A DNA stretch of 64,000 nucleotides from JALZMG01 sp963844175 (GTDB lineage: Bacteria > Actinomycetota > Acidimicrobiia > Acidimicrobiales > Ilumatobacteraceae), in assembly GCA_963844175.1 (NCBI GenBank), contig CAWJNE010000022.1, positions 1 to 64,000 of the forward strand. Reading direction: 5' to 3'. The position numbers were made by a program, and so were the translations under genes. Numbering within the stretch: position 1 is the first letter of the stretch; each line of letters begins with the position of its first letter. This document shows positions 36,287 to 45,347 of the stretch, piece by piece. The notes beneath the pieces are model-generated. The model saw only the letters and a list, made by a program, of their open reading frames with translations, had not been told where the DNA came from and searched no databases.

Positions 36287-36886
36287 TCACCGGTGGCGTG
36301 CGCCGACGGTGACGAGTTCGGCGATGTGGTCGGCGAAGTCGTCGTCGACAGGCTCGCCGGTGAGGAGCAGCCGCAGCCAAATCGGGCCGACGACCGCCTC
36401 GATGACGAGGTTGGCGTCGGCGGTGGCCGACAGTTCACCGCGGTCCACCGCTCGCTCGATGATCGGTGCCGCGGCGCCCAGGCGATGCACCCAGAACGAG
36501 TGGACGACCTGGGCGAGCTCGTCGGAGGCTGCAGCCGCAGCGACGATCGTCCGCGCCCGGCGTGCACCGCCGGCGGAGCCGATGTTGGCGGCCACCTCGC
36601 GGGCGAGCATCCGGAGGTCGCCGAGCAGGGTTCCGGTGTCGGGAGTGGGCACGTCCTGCGCCGCCTGCAACCGGGCGGCGTCGGCGATCAGCTCCGGTTT
36701 GGTGGGCCAACGTCGGTACACCGTCGTCTTGTGGACGCCCGCCCGTGCGGCAACATCGTCGATGCTGAGCTCGTCGTAGCCAACCTCAGTGAGCAGCGCA
36801 GAGGTCGCATCGAGCACGGCTGAGCGAACGCGGGCTGCTCGACCGCCGGGGCGTTGCTCGCCGACGCGCAGTGGCGCCTTGGTCAT
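36287..36886 (-). CDS. TetR-family transcriptional regulator
   Basis: 199 residues. HTH: VRSAVLDATSALLTEVGYDE, then LSIDDVAARAGVHKTTVYRR and WPTKPELIADAARL. The C-terminal half matches the TetR_C_16/DUF1956-type ligand domain. The ATG lies 7 nt after a TAGAGT box without a ribosome binding site, so the transcript is probably leaderless. It is divergent from an SRPBCC gene with an inverted repeat between. Confidence 0.87.
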   Translation of the reverse strand: MTKAPLRVGEQRPGGRAARVRSAVLDATSALLTEVGYDELSIDDVAARAGVHKTTVYRRWPTKPELIADAARLQAAQDVPTPDTGTLLGDLRMLAREVAANIGSAGGARRARTIVAAAAASDELAQVVHSFWVHRLGAAAPIIERAVDRGELSATADANLVIEAVVGPIWLRLLLTGEPVDDDFADHIAELVTVGARHR

Positions 36887-36893
36887 TGCCCGT

Positions 36894-36899
36894 ACTCTA
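36894..36899 (-). promoter_or_regulatory. -10 box of a leaderless promoter (TAGAGT)
   Basis: On the minus strand TAGAGT ends 7 nt before the ATG at 36886. Confidence 0.5.
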
Positions 36900-36941
36900 T
36901 CGCTTCTGCAGTTGCTTTTGGTGCAAGCATCCGTCATACTC

Positions 36942-36967
36942 GTAGACGCATCAAGTGTTGCGTCTAC
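36942..36967. promoter_or_regulatory. Inverted-repeat operator GTAGACGCA-N8-TGCGTCTAC
   Basis: Perfect 9-bp arms around an 8-bp spacer, 11 bp before the SRPBCC start and 55 bp before the divergent TetR start. A natural operator for that TetR protein. Confidence 0.8.
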
Positions 36968-36978
36968 TGGAGGACCCG

Positions 36979-37443
36979 ATGAGGCACAGCCTGTACACCG
37001 AGATCGACATCGAAGCCCCGCCGGAGGTGGTGTGGAAGGTGCTCGTCGACCTTGAGCGCTACTCCGAGTGGAATCCGTTCGTGGTGTCCTCACGCGGAAC
37101 CGTCGCCGTCGGCGAAACCCTGACGAACCGCCTCCAGCCGACGAACGGCAAGCCGAGGACGTTCACGCCGAAGGTGACCATCGTCGACCCTCCTCGGACG
37201 CTCGAGTGGCTCGGCCACCTCGGCTTCCGCGGCATTTTCGACGGCCGACACCGCTTCGACGTCATCGCCACCCCGAGCGGTGCGCGACTTACCCAGGTCG
37301 AACACTTCAGCGGACTGCTCGTCCGCTTCCTCCGGCGCTCGCTCGACGACCACACCGCGGCCGGCTTCATGGCCATGAACAACGCGTTGAAGGGCCGCGC
37401 CGAGCGCCTCGCCGCAGAACGGCTCAGCGCCAGCTCGACCTGA
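36979..37443 (+). CDS. SRPBCC-family protein
   Basis: 154 residues from an ATG after TGGAGGACCC. START-like fold: EIDIEAPPEVVWKVLVDLER, YSEWNPFVVSSRG, a VTIVDPPRTLEWLGHLGFRG strand pair and GARLTQVEHFSGLLVRFLRR with a long C-terminal helix. Relatives bind or modify hydrophobic ligands. Likely repressed by the divergent TetR protein through the inverted repeat upstream. Confidence 0.82.
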   Translation: MRHSLYTEIDIEAPPEVVWKVLVDLERYSEWNPFVVSSRGTVAVGETLTNRLQPTNGKPRTFTPKVTIVDPPRTLEWLGHLGFRGIFDGRHRFDVIATPSGARLTQVEHFSGLLVRFLRRSLDDHTAAGFMAMNNALKGRAERLAAERLSASST

Positions 37444-37537
37444 CGCCGCCCGCCGATCTTCCAACACGTCGTTCGGTCGCGCCGCGTTCGGCCAGGTGGC
37501 AGATGTTTGTTGTACGGGAACCGGTCACTGTGGCGCG

Positions 37538-40500
37538 GTGAGCGAAACTGATCTGGCGAGTGTTCCGACTCCGTTGTGCGATGGAGGTTCAGCGGGTGTC
37601 GGGACGATGGGAGGTTTCGTGCTGCCGACCGGGACGGTGACGTTCCTGATGACCGACATCGAGGGTTCGACGCGAGCGTGGGAACGCCGACCGGAGGCGC
37701 TGACGGTTGCGGTACCGCGGCACTACGACCTCCTCGATGAGGCGATCGGCGCTTCGGGTGGGGTCCGTCCGGTCGAGCAAGGTGAGGGTGACAGCGTCGT
37801 GGCCGCGTTCAGTCGGGCGACCGACGCGGTAGGTGCGGCCCTGGCGGCGCAGCGGATGCTTGTCGCGGAAGCCTGGACGGACGGGATCGCGCTTCCGGTG
37901 CGAATGGCGTTGCACACCGGTGAGGCGCAGCTGCGCGACGAAGGGAACTACCTGGGGATGGCGATCACACGCTGTGCGCGGCTGAGGTCGTGCGCTCACG
38001 GCGGTCAGGTGCTGCTGTCTGACGTCACGGCTGCGCTGATCGCGGATCAGATGCCGGACGGTGTGGGCCTGGCCGACCTCGGGCGTCACCGGCTGAGGGA
38101 TCTGGGCCGCCCAGAGCGGGTGTGGCAGTTGCTGCACCCGGACCTCGAGGCCGAGTTTCCTCCGCTCCGGTCGCTGGACGCGTTCCGGCACAACTTGCCG
38201 TTGCAGTTGACACCGTTGGTGGGCCGAAGGGCCGAGGTCGCGGACGTGGTCGCCCTGCTGGCCGAGGAACGGTTGGTCACGCTGACGGGATCAGGTGGTG
38301 TCGGCAAGACGCGGTTGGCGTTGGCGGTGGGTGCCGAGTTGGTCGCCGAGTTCCCCGGTGGCGTGTGGTTCGTCGAGCTCGGCGGGACGAGCGGGGTCGG
38401 ATCGGTCGGACGAGCGACGCTCAAGTCGTTGGGTGTGCCGGAGACGCCGGGTGTTCCGCCGGCGGAGGTGGCTGCGGCCGAGTTCGGCAGCGGCGGTCGC
38501 TCGTTGGTGATCTTGGACAACTGTGAGCACCTGATCTCGGAGTGTGACGATTTCGTCGTCGTCCTGCTCGGCGCCTGCCCGCACGTGTCGGTGCTCGCCA
38601 CGAGCCGCGAGCAGCTCGGCGTCGACGGCGAGATCGCGTGGCGCGTGCCGTCGTTGCTGTCACCGCCGCAGGACCGCCCGCTCCCTGTTGAGACGTGGTC
38701 GCAGTACGACGCGTTCAACCTGTTCGTCGATCGGGCGCGGCGGGCCCGTCCATCGTTCACGGTGACCGAGGCGAACGCCGCCGCGATCGCCCAGACGTGC
38801 CATCGCCTGGATGGGATCCCGCTGGCGGTCGAACTGGCCGCCGCCCGCTGCCGGCACCTGAGCGTCGAGCGGATCATGACCGAGTTGGACGATCGGTTCC
38901 GACTGTTGACTGGCGGATCACGGATGGTCATGCCGCGTCAGCAGACCTTGGCGGCCTCGGTGGAATGGAGCTACGACCTGCTCGACGACGGCGAGCGCCG
39001 TGTCCTGCGACGCCTCGGGGTGTTCGCAGGACCGTTCTCGCTGCAGACCGCCGAGGCGGTCGTGGCAACACCTGGCGACGTCGATCCGATCACGGTGTTC
39101 GACTCGCTCACTCGTCTCGTCGACAAGAGCTTGGTCCTCGCTGACGATCCTGACGGTGCGTCGCAGTACCGGCTGCTCGAGACGATCCGGGCGTTCGCCG
39201 TCGACCGGGCACGTGAGGCCGGGGAGCTTGCAGAACTGCGCGACGCGCACGCTGCATGGTGGTGCGATCGTCTCGAGGAGCTCGGCGTCACCGGTCCGAC
39301 GGATGACGTGATCGAGATGGTCGACGCCAACCACGACGACCTCGTCGCCGCCTTGTGGTGGGTGGCTGGACGCGACCCAGACCTCGGTCTTCGCTTGTTG
39401 TGGCCGCTCGCTCGAGCCTTCCAGGGAACCGGGCGAGCCGGCGACGCCCTCCCGGCGTTCGACTCGCTCTTGACACCGGCGGTCGAGCAGCAACACCCCC
39501 AGCGCTGGCTGCGCGCCGCGCTCTCGGCGTCGATTCCGGTGTACGGGTTCCGCGGACCGCAAGCATTCGTCGAGCTGCTCGCCCGTTGCGAGGCTCGAGC
39601 GTTGGATCTCGACGACGACTACGGGCTCGCACTGGCCCGGTGGCTCCTGGGGATGTCCGTCGCCACCGACCGTGAGCTGATCCGCGTCGGGCGCGAGCAC
39701 GGACAGCCGTACGCCGTTGCGCTCGCCACCGTCCGGCTCGCCATCGACGCGGCCCTCGACGAACCCGACGCGGCACCCGGCGCGTTGCGGGACGCAGATG
39801 CCGCCGCTTCGTCGTATCGGAGCCGCTACCTCCGCGAGTACGCCCGCAGCGCCCACGGCGAGCAGGCACTCGTCTTCGGCCGGCTCGCTGAGGTGATCGA
39901 CGTCGGTTACCAGATCGTCCTCAGCGCCACACGACCGATCCAAGCGCACGGGTTCTGGATGCTGCTCACCGGTGGGCTGCTGTCCCGGGACGAGGCGGCG
40001 GTCAGCGCAGCCTGCGACGCCGCCCGCCGAGATGCCGCCAGGCAGGTGCCAGGATCCGCTCAGCTCCTCGCCGTCGCGACGTCCTACCTGGCGCTCTTGC
40101 GGGATGAGCCGGCGGGGGACCGTCCTGCGCCGCATCCCGGTCTCGATCCTTGGGTGGCGGCACGCGACGCTGTCGACTGCCGCGCCCCGTCGGCAGCGCG
40201 CACGGACGTCGACACGCTGCTCGCCGGGGGCGAGACGAAGCAGGCCATCGCCCACGCCATCGCCGGGCTCCTCGACAGCGACGAAGCCCACTGGCACGAA
40301 GCGCTCCGACTGGCCGATCAGCACGGGCTGCTGCTCATCGCCATCGATGCGCTCGAGGGGCTCGGCACAGCGGCGGCCGCGGCCGACAGCTCCGTCGAGG
40401 CCCTCCGACTGCTCGCAGCCGCCAGCCGACTGCGCAACGAAACCGGGTACCACTGGCGCTTCCCCAGCGAACTGCGTACCTACGACGACGCGGTGCGTTC

Positions 40501-40825
40501 GGCGCAAGGTGACCTCGGCCCGGCAGCGCACGCGGCGTGGCAGGAAGGTCTCGGACTCGATCTCCATGAGGCCGTGGCCTACGCCCGGCGAGCGCGCGGT
40601 GAGCGCAGCCGGCCCCGTCATGGTTGGGCCAGCCTCACCCCCACCGAAGCGCGCGTCGTCAAGCTCGTCGCCGAGGGGCTCACCAATCCCGAGATCGCCG
40701 AACAGCTCCTCATGGCACGAGGAACTGTGAAGACCCATCTCGAGCACGTCTACGCCAAGACCGGCCACCGAAACCGAGCCGAACTCGCCGCGGCGGTCGT
40801 CCAACACGACCACGAGCAGGCGTGA
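37538..40825 (+). CDS. Large cyclase-domain / NB-ARC / LuxR transcriptional regulator
   Basis: About 1,095 residues from the GTG used here; an ATG at 37607, just before the first domain, is an alternative. Domains in order: class III cyclase-like (LPTGTVTFLMTDIEGSTRAW, EQGEGDSVVAAF, YLGMAITRCARLRS), NB-ARC ATPase with Walker A LTGSGGVGKTRLA, Walker B RSLVILDNCEHL and GIPLAVELAAARCRHLS, TPR-like helices, and a C-terminal LuxR HTH (SLTPTEARVVKLVAEGLTNP, EIAEQLLMARGTVKTHLEHV). Such STAND-class proteins couple a signal to transcription. It stands alone. Confidence 0.87.
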   Translation: MSETDLASVPTPLCDGGSAGVGTMGGFVLPTGTVTFLMTDIEGSTRAWERRPEALTVAVPRHYDLLDEAIGASGGVRPVEQGEGDSVVAAFSRATDAVGAALAAQRMLVAEAWTDGIALPVRMALHTGEAQLRDEGNYLGMAITRCARLRSCAHGGQVLLSDVTAALIADQMPDGVGLADLGRHRLRDLGRPERVWQLLHPDLEAEFPPLRSLDAFRHNLPLQLTPLVGRRAEVADVVALLAEERLVTLTGSGGVGKTRLALAVGAELVAEFPGGVWFVELGGTSGVGSVGRATLKSLGVPETPGVPPAEVAAAEFGSGGRSLVILDNCEHLISECDDFVVVLLGACPHVSVLATSREQLGVDGEIAWRVPSLLSPPQDRPLPVETWSQYDAFNLFVDRARRARPSFTVTEANAAAIAQTCHRLDGIPLAVELAAARCRHLSVERIMTELDDRFRLLTGGSRMVMPRQQTLAASVEWSYDLLDDGERRVLRRLGVFAGPFSLQTAEAVVATPGDVDPITVFDSLTRLVDKSLVLADDPDGASQYRLLETIRAFAVDRAREAGELAELRDAHAAWWCDRLEELGVTGPTDDVIEMVDANHDDLVAALWWVAGRDPDLGLRLLWPLARAFQGTGRAGDALPAFDSLLTPAVEQQHPQRWLRAALSASIPVYGFRGPQAFVELLARCEARALDLDDDYGLALARWLLGMSVATDRELIRVGREHGQPYAVALATVRLAIDAALDEPDAAPGALRDADAAASSYRSRYLREYARSAHGEQALVFGRLAEVIDVGYQIVLSATRPIQAHGFWMLLTGGLLSRDEAAVSAACDAARRDAARQVPGSAQLLAVATSYLALLRDEPAGDRPAPHPGLDPWVAARDAVDCRAPSAARTDVDTLLAGGETKQAIAHAIAGLLDSDEAHWHEALRLADQHGLLLIAIDALEGLGTAAAAADSSVEALRLLAAASRLRNETGYHWRFPSELRTYDDAVRSAQGDLGPAAHAAWQEGLGLDLHEAVAYARRARGERSRPRHGWASLTPTEARVVKLVAEGLTNPEIAEQLLMARGTVKTHLEHVYAKTGHRNRAELAAAVVQHDHEQA

Positions 40826-40900
40826 CCGACCGTCGGGTCACCCGCACCCGGCATCTCGAGGCGGGAGACGGATGGGCCGGGTCGTCGGTCTCTCGTTGAA

Positions 40901-41407
40901 CTACCCGGTCGTAGCTGTGTCGGGCTGGTCGGGGACGGTGCGGCGAACACGGAGACACTGGTCCACCCCGAACAAGCGATGGGCGCGTTGGTCGGCGGAG
41001 GAAAACTGGTGCTGGACGGCCGAGAGCGGGACGACCTCCGGTCGGTTCACGTGGTACGTGTCGCCGTCATGCGCGATGGTGGCGGACCCACTCGCGAGCA
41101 CGTTCTTGAGCCAGTCTGCGCTGAGCCCGTACGGGAGCGCGATGACGAACCCGTCATCGCCCGGTACCGCCGCGACGGGCGTCGCATAGGAACGGCCGGA
41201 TGTCCGTCCGACGTGGTGGACCACCGAGGCGGAATTGCCCGACCCGCCGGCCGACTTGATGGCCAGAGGTCTCATCGCTCGGCCGAGTTTGCGGACACCG
41301 TTCACCACGGGCGGGGACTTCGCCCGCATTCCCGTCACGAAGACGATCCCGATCACGGACACGACGAGGAGCAGGCTGCCGGCTGCTCTCGTGATGGCTC
41401 GGCGCAT
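40901..41407 (-). CDS. Deazaflavin (F420)-dependent nitroreductase-family protein
   Basis: 168 residues from an ATG 7 bp after GAGGAG. A single N-terminal membrane helix (GSLLLVVSVIGIVFVTGMRA) is followed by the DDN-type split barrel: VVHHVGRTSGRSYATPVAAV, DDGFVIALPYGLSADWLKNV, then LASGSATIAHDGDTYHVNRP. The family binds F420 and reduces quinones or nitro compounds. The N-terminal anchor suggests a place on the inner face of the membrane. The gene is convergent with the large regulator. Confidence 0.82.
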   Translation of the reverse strand: MRRAITRAAGSLLLVVSVIGIVFVTGMRAKSPPVVNGVRKLGRAMRPLAIKSAGGSGNSASVVHHVGRTSGRSYATPVAAVPGDDGFVIALPYGLSADWLKNVLASGSATIAHDGDTYHVNRPEVVPLSAVQHQFSSADQRAHRLFGVDQCLRVRRTVPDQPDTATTG

Positions 41408-41500
41408 GAACAACTCCTCGCTCGACGGTTCGAGCTACACCCTCGTCCATGCGATGGACTCCGTCCAGCCCCGACGCCGTTGGAGCTCGGGGTCGTCGGT

Positions 41501-43120
41501 TCATGCGGCGAGCGTCGCGATGTAGCGCCGCAGGTCGTCGGGGTCCACCGCCGACGCGTTCGTGCCGTCGCGACGCAGCCCGATGTACCGGTCCGGCCGG
41601 ACGACGAGGAGGCACAGGCCGACGACGCCGAGCAGTCCGGCGGTGTCGGCACCGAGCGCGCCGACGCTTCCGGTCCGTCCGTCCCCACTCGGGCCGTCGA
41701 CTGCGAAGCCGAAGATGGCCTCGACGTGGTCCCCGCCCACGACCGGGTGCAGCCGGTCCAGTGCGTCCGCGACCTCGCTCGTCGACGTGCCAGGTCCCCC
41801 GAGGACGAACACCGTGTGACCGGCTCGGTGGGTCAGCTCGTGCAGCGGACGAGCGTCGCCGCCCGGCAGCTTGACCGGCTCGGTGAATGGAAGCAGCCGC
41901 CCGGCGGGCGGTCCGGAGCGGTGTCCCTGGGGCTGTCCGGAGATGACCGCCGAACCGCTGTAGTCGCGGTCCACCTCCGCCGCAGCTGCGGCTTCGGACT
42001 GGATGGCGTCGGGGTCGATGAAGGTGGCCGTGAGCTCGGCGTCGCGGGCAGCGCGCTGTGCGGCGTCGAGGCGCGCTTGGGCGGCGTCCGCCGCTGCACC
42101 CGATTCGACGATCCGGACTGCGACTGGCCGCCGCTCGGCTTCGTAGCTGTCGAGCAGCACCTGGCCCGCCGCTCCGCGGCAGAGGTGGGCGAGCTTCCAC
42201 CCCAGGTTGTAGGCGTCCTGGAGCCCCGTGTTCATGCCGTGGCCTTCGGTCGGCGAGCACGAGTGCGCGGCGTCCCCTGCGAGGAGGACCCGCCCCGAGC
42301 GGAACCGCTCGGCGACCCGGGCGTGGCACAGGAAGCGGGTCTGGTTCTGCACGTCGGTGAAGGTCACCCCTGGCGAGTACTGGTCGAGGACGTTGCGGGC
42401 GGCGGCCTCCAGGTCGGTGCTCCTGGACTCCGGTCGCAGATAGACGCGGAACCGCTGCCCGGGCAGCGGCGTGAGGATGACGAGCGGGTCGTCGAAGTGG
42501 GCGGAGGTGACGTCGAAGTCGGCGTTCCAGCCGTCGAGGCCGGTGTCGAAGACCGCCCATGGCTCGTCTGGTACGCCACTCTCATAGGCGATCCCGCTGA
42601 GGTCGCGCACCGTGCTGCGGTAGCCGTCGCACCCGACGACCCACGCGGCCGTGATCACGCGGCGCTCGCCTTCGGTCTCCAGCGTCGCGGTGACATGGTC
42701 ACCGTCCTGCGCAAGGTCGACGAGCCGCGTCGACCGGGTGACCTTGCCCCCGACGCTGTCGAGGTAGCCGGTGAGGATGCGCTCGGTCGTCTCCTCGGAC
42801 ACCCCCAGGTCAAACGGATAGCGCGTGGGGTTGGCGCTGAAGTCGAGCATCCCGAGCGTGCGGCCGCCCGAATGGAACCGGGCGCCGCGGATGTGCACGG
42901 CGGCCTGGGAAATCTGGTCGACGAGGCCGAGGGACTCGAAGATCTGCAGCGAGCGCGGGTGCACGACGGTGGCGCGGTCCCAGGCCAGCGGCGCGTCGTA
43001 TGCGTCGACGAGCACGCAGGCGACACCGCGCCGACGCAGCTGGCCAGCGAGCAGCAGCCCGGTCGGTCCGGCACCGACGATCACGACGTGGGTGTCAAGT
43101 GGCTGCGTTGAGCGCTCCAA
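41501..43120 (-). CDS. FAD-dependent aromatic-ring monooxygenase (PHBH family)
   Basis: 539 residues from a TTG 8 bp after AGGAGGAG; a much longer open frame lies upstream but has no such site. FAD-binding motifs: HVVIVGAGPTGLLLAGQLRR (Rossmann GxGxxG), WVVGCDGYRSTVR (DG motif) and VLLAGDAAHSCSPTEGHGMN (GD motif). The middle substrate domain and C-terminal thioredoxin-like domain are as in MhpA/RdmE-type hydroxylases. It uses NAD(P)H and O2 to hydroxylate an aromatic compound; the substrate is unknown. Confidence 0.88.
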   Translation of the reverse strand: MERSTQPLDTHVVIVGAGPTGLLLAGQLRRRGVACVLVDAYDAPLAWDRATVVHPRSLQIFESLGLVDQISQAAVHIRGARFHSGGRTLGMLDFSANPTRYPFDLGVSEETTERILTGYLDSVGGKVTRSTRLVDLAQDGDHVTATLETEGERRVITAAWVVGCDGYRSTVRDLSGIAYESGVPDEPWAVFDTGLDGWNADFDVTSAHFDDPLVILTPLPGQRFRVYLRPESRSTDLEAAARNVLDQYSPGVTFTDVQNQTRFLCHARVAERFRSGRVLLAGDAAHSCSPTEGHGMNTGLQDAYNLGWKLAHLCRGAAGQVLLDSYEAERRPVAVRIVESGAAADAAQARLDAAQRAARDAELTATFIDPDAIQSEAAAAAEVDRDYSGSAVISGQPQGHRSGPPAGRLLPFTEPVKLPGGDARPLHELTHRAGHTVFVLGGPGTSTSEVADALDRLHPVVGGDHVEAIFGFAVDGPSGDGRTGSVGALGADTAGLLGVVGLCLLVVRPDRYIGLRRDGTNASAVDPDDLRRYIATLAA

Positions 43121-43562
43121 CTCGGGGGGCTCCTCCTGCTCGGCCGTCGGATGGGGCGCAGGAACACTCCCACTGACGTGGGTGTCGCACGGGAACGTCC
43201 GCCTCGACGCGATCATGCGGCTGGCTTCCCCGATGCGACCGGACGCAACCGAACCAGCGCACCGAACGACTCTAGGGTCGAGCGGACGGCCGCGCCAGAA
43301 CGGCAGGCCGGCGCACGTGTGCTGCGTCGCGCTGGACGCTTCCGGCGCTGCCGACGCCCGCTCGGACACCGGCAGGTGACCGTGACATCGCCACGAGTTC
43401 GTCATCCGCCCTCCATGCGTCGAGGCCGCCGCGCATCACACAGTGATGGCACGACCCATTGACGGCAGGTGCAGGGATGATCGACGTGACGAGCCCGCCG
43501 ATCGAGGCAACTGTCGTCCAACCCGATGCTCGCCTTCTGGCATGCCTCGATCAGTCCCGTAG
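43121..43562. other. Gene-free stretch upstream of the monooxygenase
   Basis: No gene supported. It presumably holds the monooxygenase promoter, but I see no clear -10/-35 pair or repeat. Confidence 0.4.
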
Positions 43563-43715
43563 GACGGTCGCTCCCGGCGCAACTTCGACCAGTTCCTCGA
43601 ATGCTTCGAGCTGCGACATGGGGACGCCGCCGACCAGATCGTCGTTCCATCGCAGGCGCTATGGGGCGAAGTGGTCAGATTGCTCTACCCCGACTCGCTG
43701 CCGACCTGGCCCTGA
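43563..43715 (+). pseudogene. C-terminal remnant of an unrecognised protein
   Basis: After an in-frame TAG the frame reads RNFDQFLECFELRHGDAADQ, then IVVPSQALWGEVVRLLYPDS and LPTWP to a stop. The Phe/Leu/Trp-rich pattern looks like real protein, but there is no start codon or domain. It is kept as a possible fossil. Confidence 0.25.
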
Positions 43716-43777
43716 CCCGGTCAGCCGTCGTCGACCGCGACGACGGCCGACCGCCGGCTGGGCTGATCGGTCCCCGG

Positions 43778-43783
43778 TACCGT
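43778..43783 (+). promoter_or_regulatory. -10 box of a leaderless promoter (TACCGT)
   Basis: TACCGT ends 7 nt before the GTG at 43791; there is no ribosome binding site. Confidence 0.5.
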
Positions 43784-43790
43784 CGAAGCA

Positions 43791-44189
43791 GTGCGGTTCG
43801 AGGACGTCGTGAGCCGTGTCGGCGCCGTGTGCCTTGCGTTGCCTGACGTCGTCGAGGAGGACGCGTGGGTGGGCGTCCGTTGGCGCATCCGCACCAAGAC
43901 GTTCGCCCACGTGGTGCCGATCGCCGACGGTGCCCCGCACGCCTACGCGATGGCGGCGGGCACCGACGGTCCCACCACCGTGCTCACGTTCCGCGCCGTC
44001 GGCGACGAGCTGGACACGCTGACCGCGATGGGCCCTCCGTTCTTCAAACCCGTGTGGTTCCGGGACATCGTTGGACTGGACCTCGACGGCGAGGTGGGGT
44101 GGGACGAGATCTCCGAACTCCTCACTGAGAGCTACTCCGCGTTGGCACCGAAGCGATTCGTCAACGACGTTCGTGATCGCGGGGGATGA
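43791..44189 (+). CDS. MmcQ/YjbR-family protein
   Basis: 132 residues. The family's double-wing fold is seen in VEEDAWVGVRWRIRTKTFAH, VVPIADGAPHAYAMAAG, GPPFFKPVWFRDIVGLDLDG and the C-terminal helix ISELLTESYSALAPKRFV. Such proteins resemble DNA-binding domains but have no established role. Probably a leaderless transcript. Confidence 0.8.
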   Translation: MRFEDVVSRVGAVCLALPDVVEEDAWVGVRWRIRTKTFAHVVPIADGAPHAYAMAAGTDGPTTVLTFRAVGDELDTLTAMGPPFFKPVWFRDIVGLDLDGEVGWDEISELLTESYSALAPKRFVNDVRDRGG

Positions 44190-44372
44190 CCGCCGGGCGA
44201 GGCCGAGCTCGGTGATCAATCGAGACGGCCAGCAGGGCCGCTCCGCACGTCACCAGCACCGCCGCCGACCCGGCAAGCGACCAGAGATCCGTGCCGGTGT
44301 TCGCCAAGCCGCCCGCTGGGACCCGTTGATCGCCTCGTTGAAGGCCACCACAACGGCCGCATTCGTGGTCAT
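44161..44372 (-). pseudogene. Fused fossils: NTF2-like N-terminus and LANTG anchor tail
   Basis: On the minus strand an ATG at 44372 reads TTNAAVVVAFNEAINGS, the usual opening of an NTF2/SnoaL-like protein. Within about 20 codons another frame takes over with GGLANTGTDLWSLAGSAAVL, VTCGAALLAV and a basic tail: a sortase sorting signal cut from its protein. It thus looks like two unrelated gene ends joined by deletion. It overlaps the 3' end of the MmcQ gene by 29 bp. Confidence 0.45.
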
Positions 44373-44378
44373 GCGCCC

Positions 44379-45254
44379 TCAGTCCAGCACCGACAGATCG
44401 AGCTGTTGCACGCGCACTGGGTCGCCGAGCGCCTCGATGGCGACGATGCGACCGTCGGAGACGGTGAAGGCGAGTACCGCCACGGGCCGTCCGTGCGGAG
44501 CGATGACGACGCCGGCCGCGCCGTTGACGAGCGCAGGGCGCGTCCATCGAGCCCCGGACGAAAAGGTCAGGGCATCGCTGGCGACGGACGCCGCGCCACG
44601 CAATACGTGCGAGGTGTCCGGGCGGCCGGTGTCGGACCGCAGGACCACGTCGGGATCGAGGAGTGCGACGAGGGCATCGAAGTCACCGCCGCGGGACACG
44701 GCGAAGAAGGCGTCGACGACCTCGCGCTGGCGGGCCAGATCGGGCTCGGGCGTCGTCGGCGAGCCCTGGACCTTGCGTCGCCCACGGCTGGCCAGTTGCC
44801 GAGTGGCCGCTGGTGTCTTGTCGATGATCCGGGCGATCTCATCGAACGGCACGGCGAACGAGTCGTGCAGCACGAGTGCCAGGCGTTCGGCCGGCGGCAG
44901 CGTCTGCAGCACGGTCATCAGCGCCAGGCCGATGGCGTCGGCGAGCAGGGCCTCGTGCTCGGGGTTGACGGCGTCGGGACGGTCGATCACGGGGTCGGGC
45001 ACGTGCGCCTCCAGTGGCTCCTCGGGGTGGGTGCGGCGGGTGCGCAGGACGTTGAGGCAGATCCGGGCGACGACGGTGGTCAGCCACGCTCCGAGGTTGT
45101 CGATCTGGTCCGGGTCCGAGCTGCGCAGCCGCAGCCACGATTCCTGGACGGCGTCGTCGGCGGCGCTGATCGAGCCGAGCATGCGGTATGACACGGCGCG
45201 CAGGCGCGCCCGGTGCTCCTCGAACTGCTCGGCCAGTCGAACCTCGTCGTCCAT
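44379..45254 (-). CDS. ECF41-type sigma factor with C-terminal SnoaL-like domain (SigJ-like)
   Basis: 291 residues. Region 2: RLRAVSYRMLGSISAADDAV, then QESWLRLRSSDPDQIDNLGA. Region 4: LQTLPPAERLALVLHDSFAV, then PFDEIARIIDKTPAATRQLA. The C-terminal 100 residues are an NTF2-like domain (VVDAFFAVSRGGDFDALVAL, LDPDVVLRSD), which in ECF41 factors controls sigma activity in place of an anti-sigma factor. Divergent from a carboxymuconolactone decarboxylase, the established ECF41 partner, with matching TGTCACA boxes. Confidence 0.9.
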   Translation of the reverse strand: MDDEVRLAEQFEEHRARLRAVSYRMLGSISAADDAVQESWLRLRSSDPDQIDNLGAWLTTVVARICLNVLRTRRTHPEEPLEAHVPDPVIDRPDAVNPEHEALLADAIGLALMTVLQTLPPAERLALVLHDSFAVPFDEIARIIDKTPAATRQLASRGRRKVQGSPTTPEPDLARQREVVDAFFAVSRGGDFDALVALLDPDVVLRSDTGRPDTSHVLRGAASVASDALTFSSGARWTRPALVNGAAGVVIAPHGRPVAVLAFTVSDGRIVAIEALGDPVRVQQLDLSVLD

Positions 45255-45257
45255 CCC

Positions 45258-45319
45258 TGTCACATCCCTCCGTGCTGCGGTGTCAACCAGTTGAACCCAT
45301 GAACCGGGCCGGTGTGACA
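45258..45319. promoter_or_regulatory. Face-to-face ECF41-type -35 boxes (TGTCACA)
   Basis: TGTCACA occurs on the plus strand (45258-45264), pointing to the decarboxylase gene, and on the minus strand (45319-45313), pointing to the sigma gene. TGTCACA is the known ECF41 -35 element. About 16 bp downstream the plus copy has TGTC, near the CGTC -10 consensus; the minus copy is weaker. The sigma factor probably activates itself and its partner. Confidence 0.7.
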
Positions 45320-45347
45320 GGCCGGCCGCGAACAGGAGCAGCAAGAG

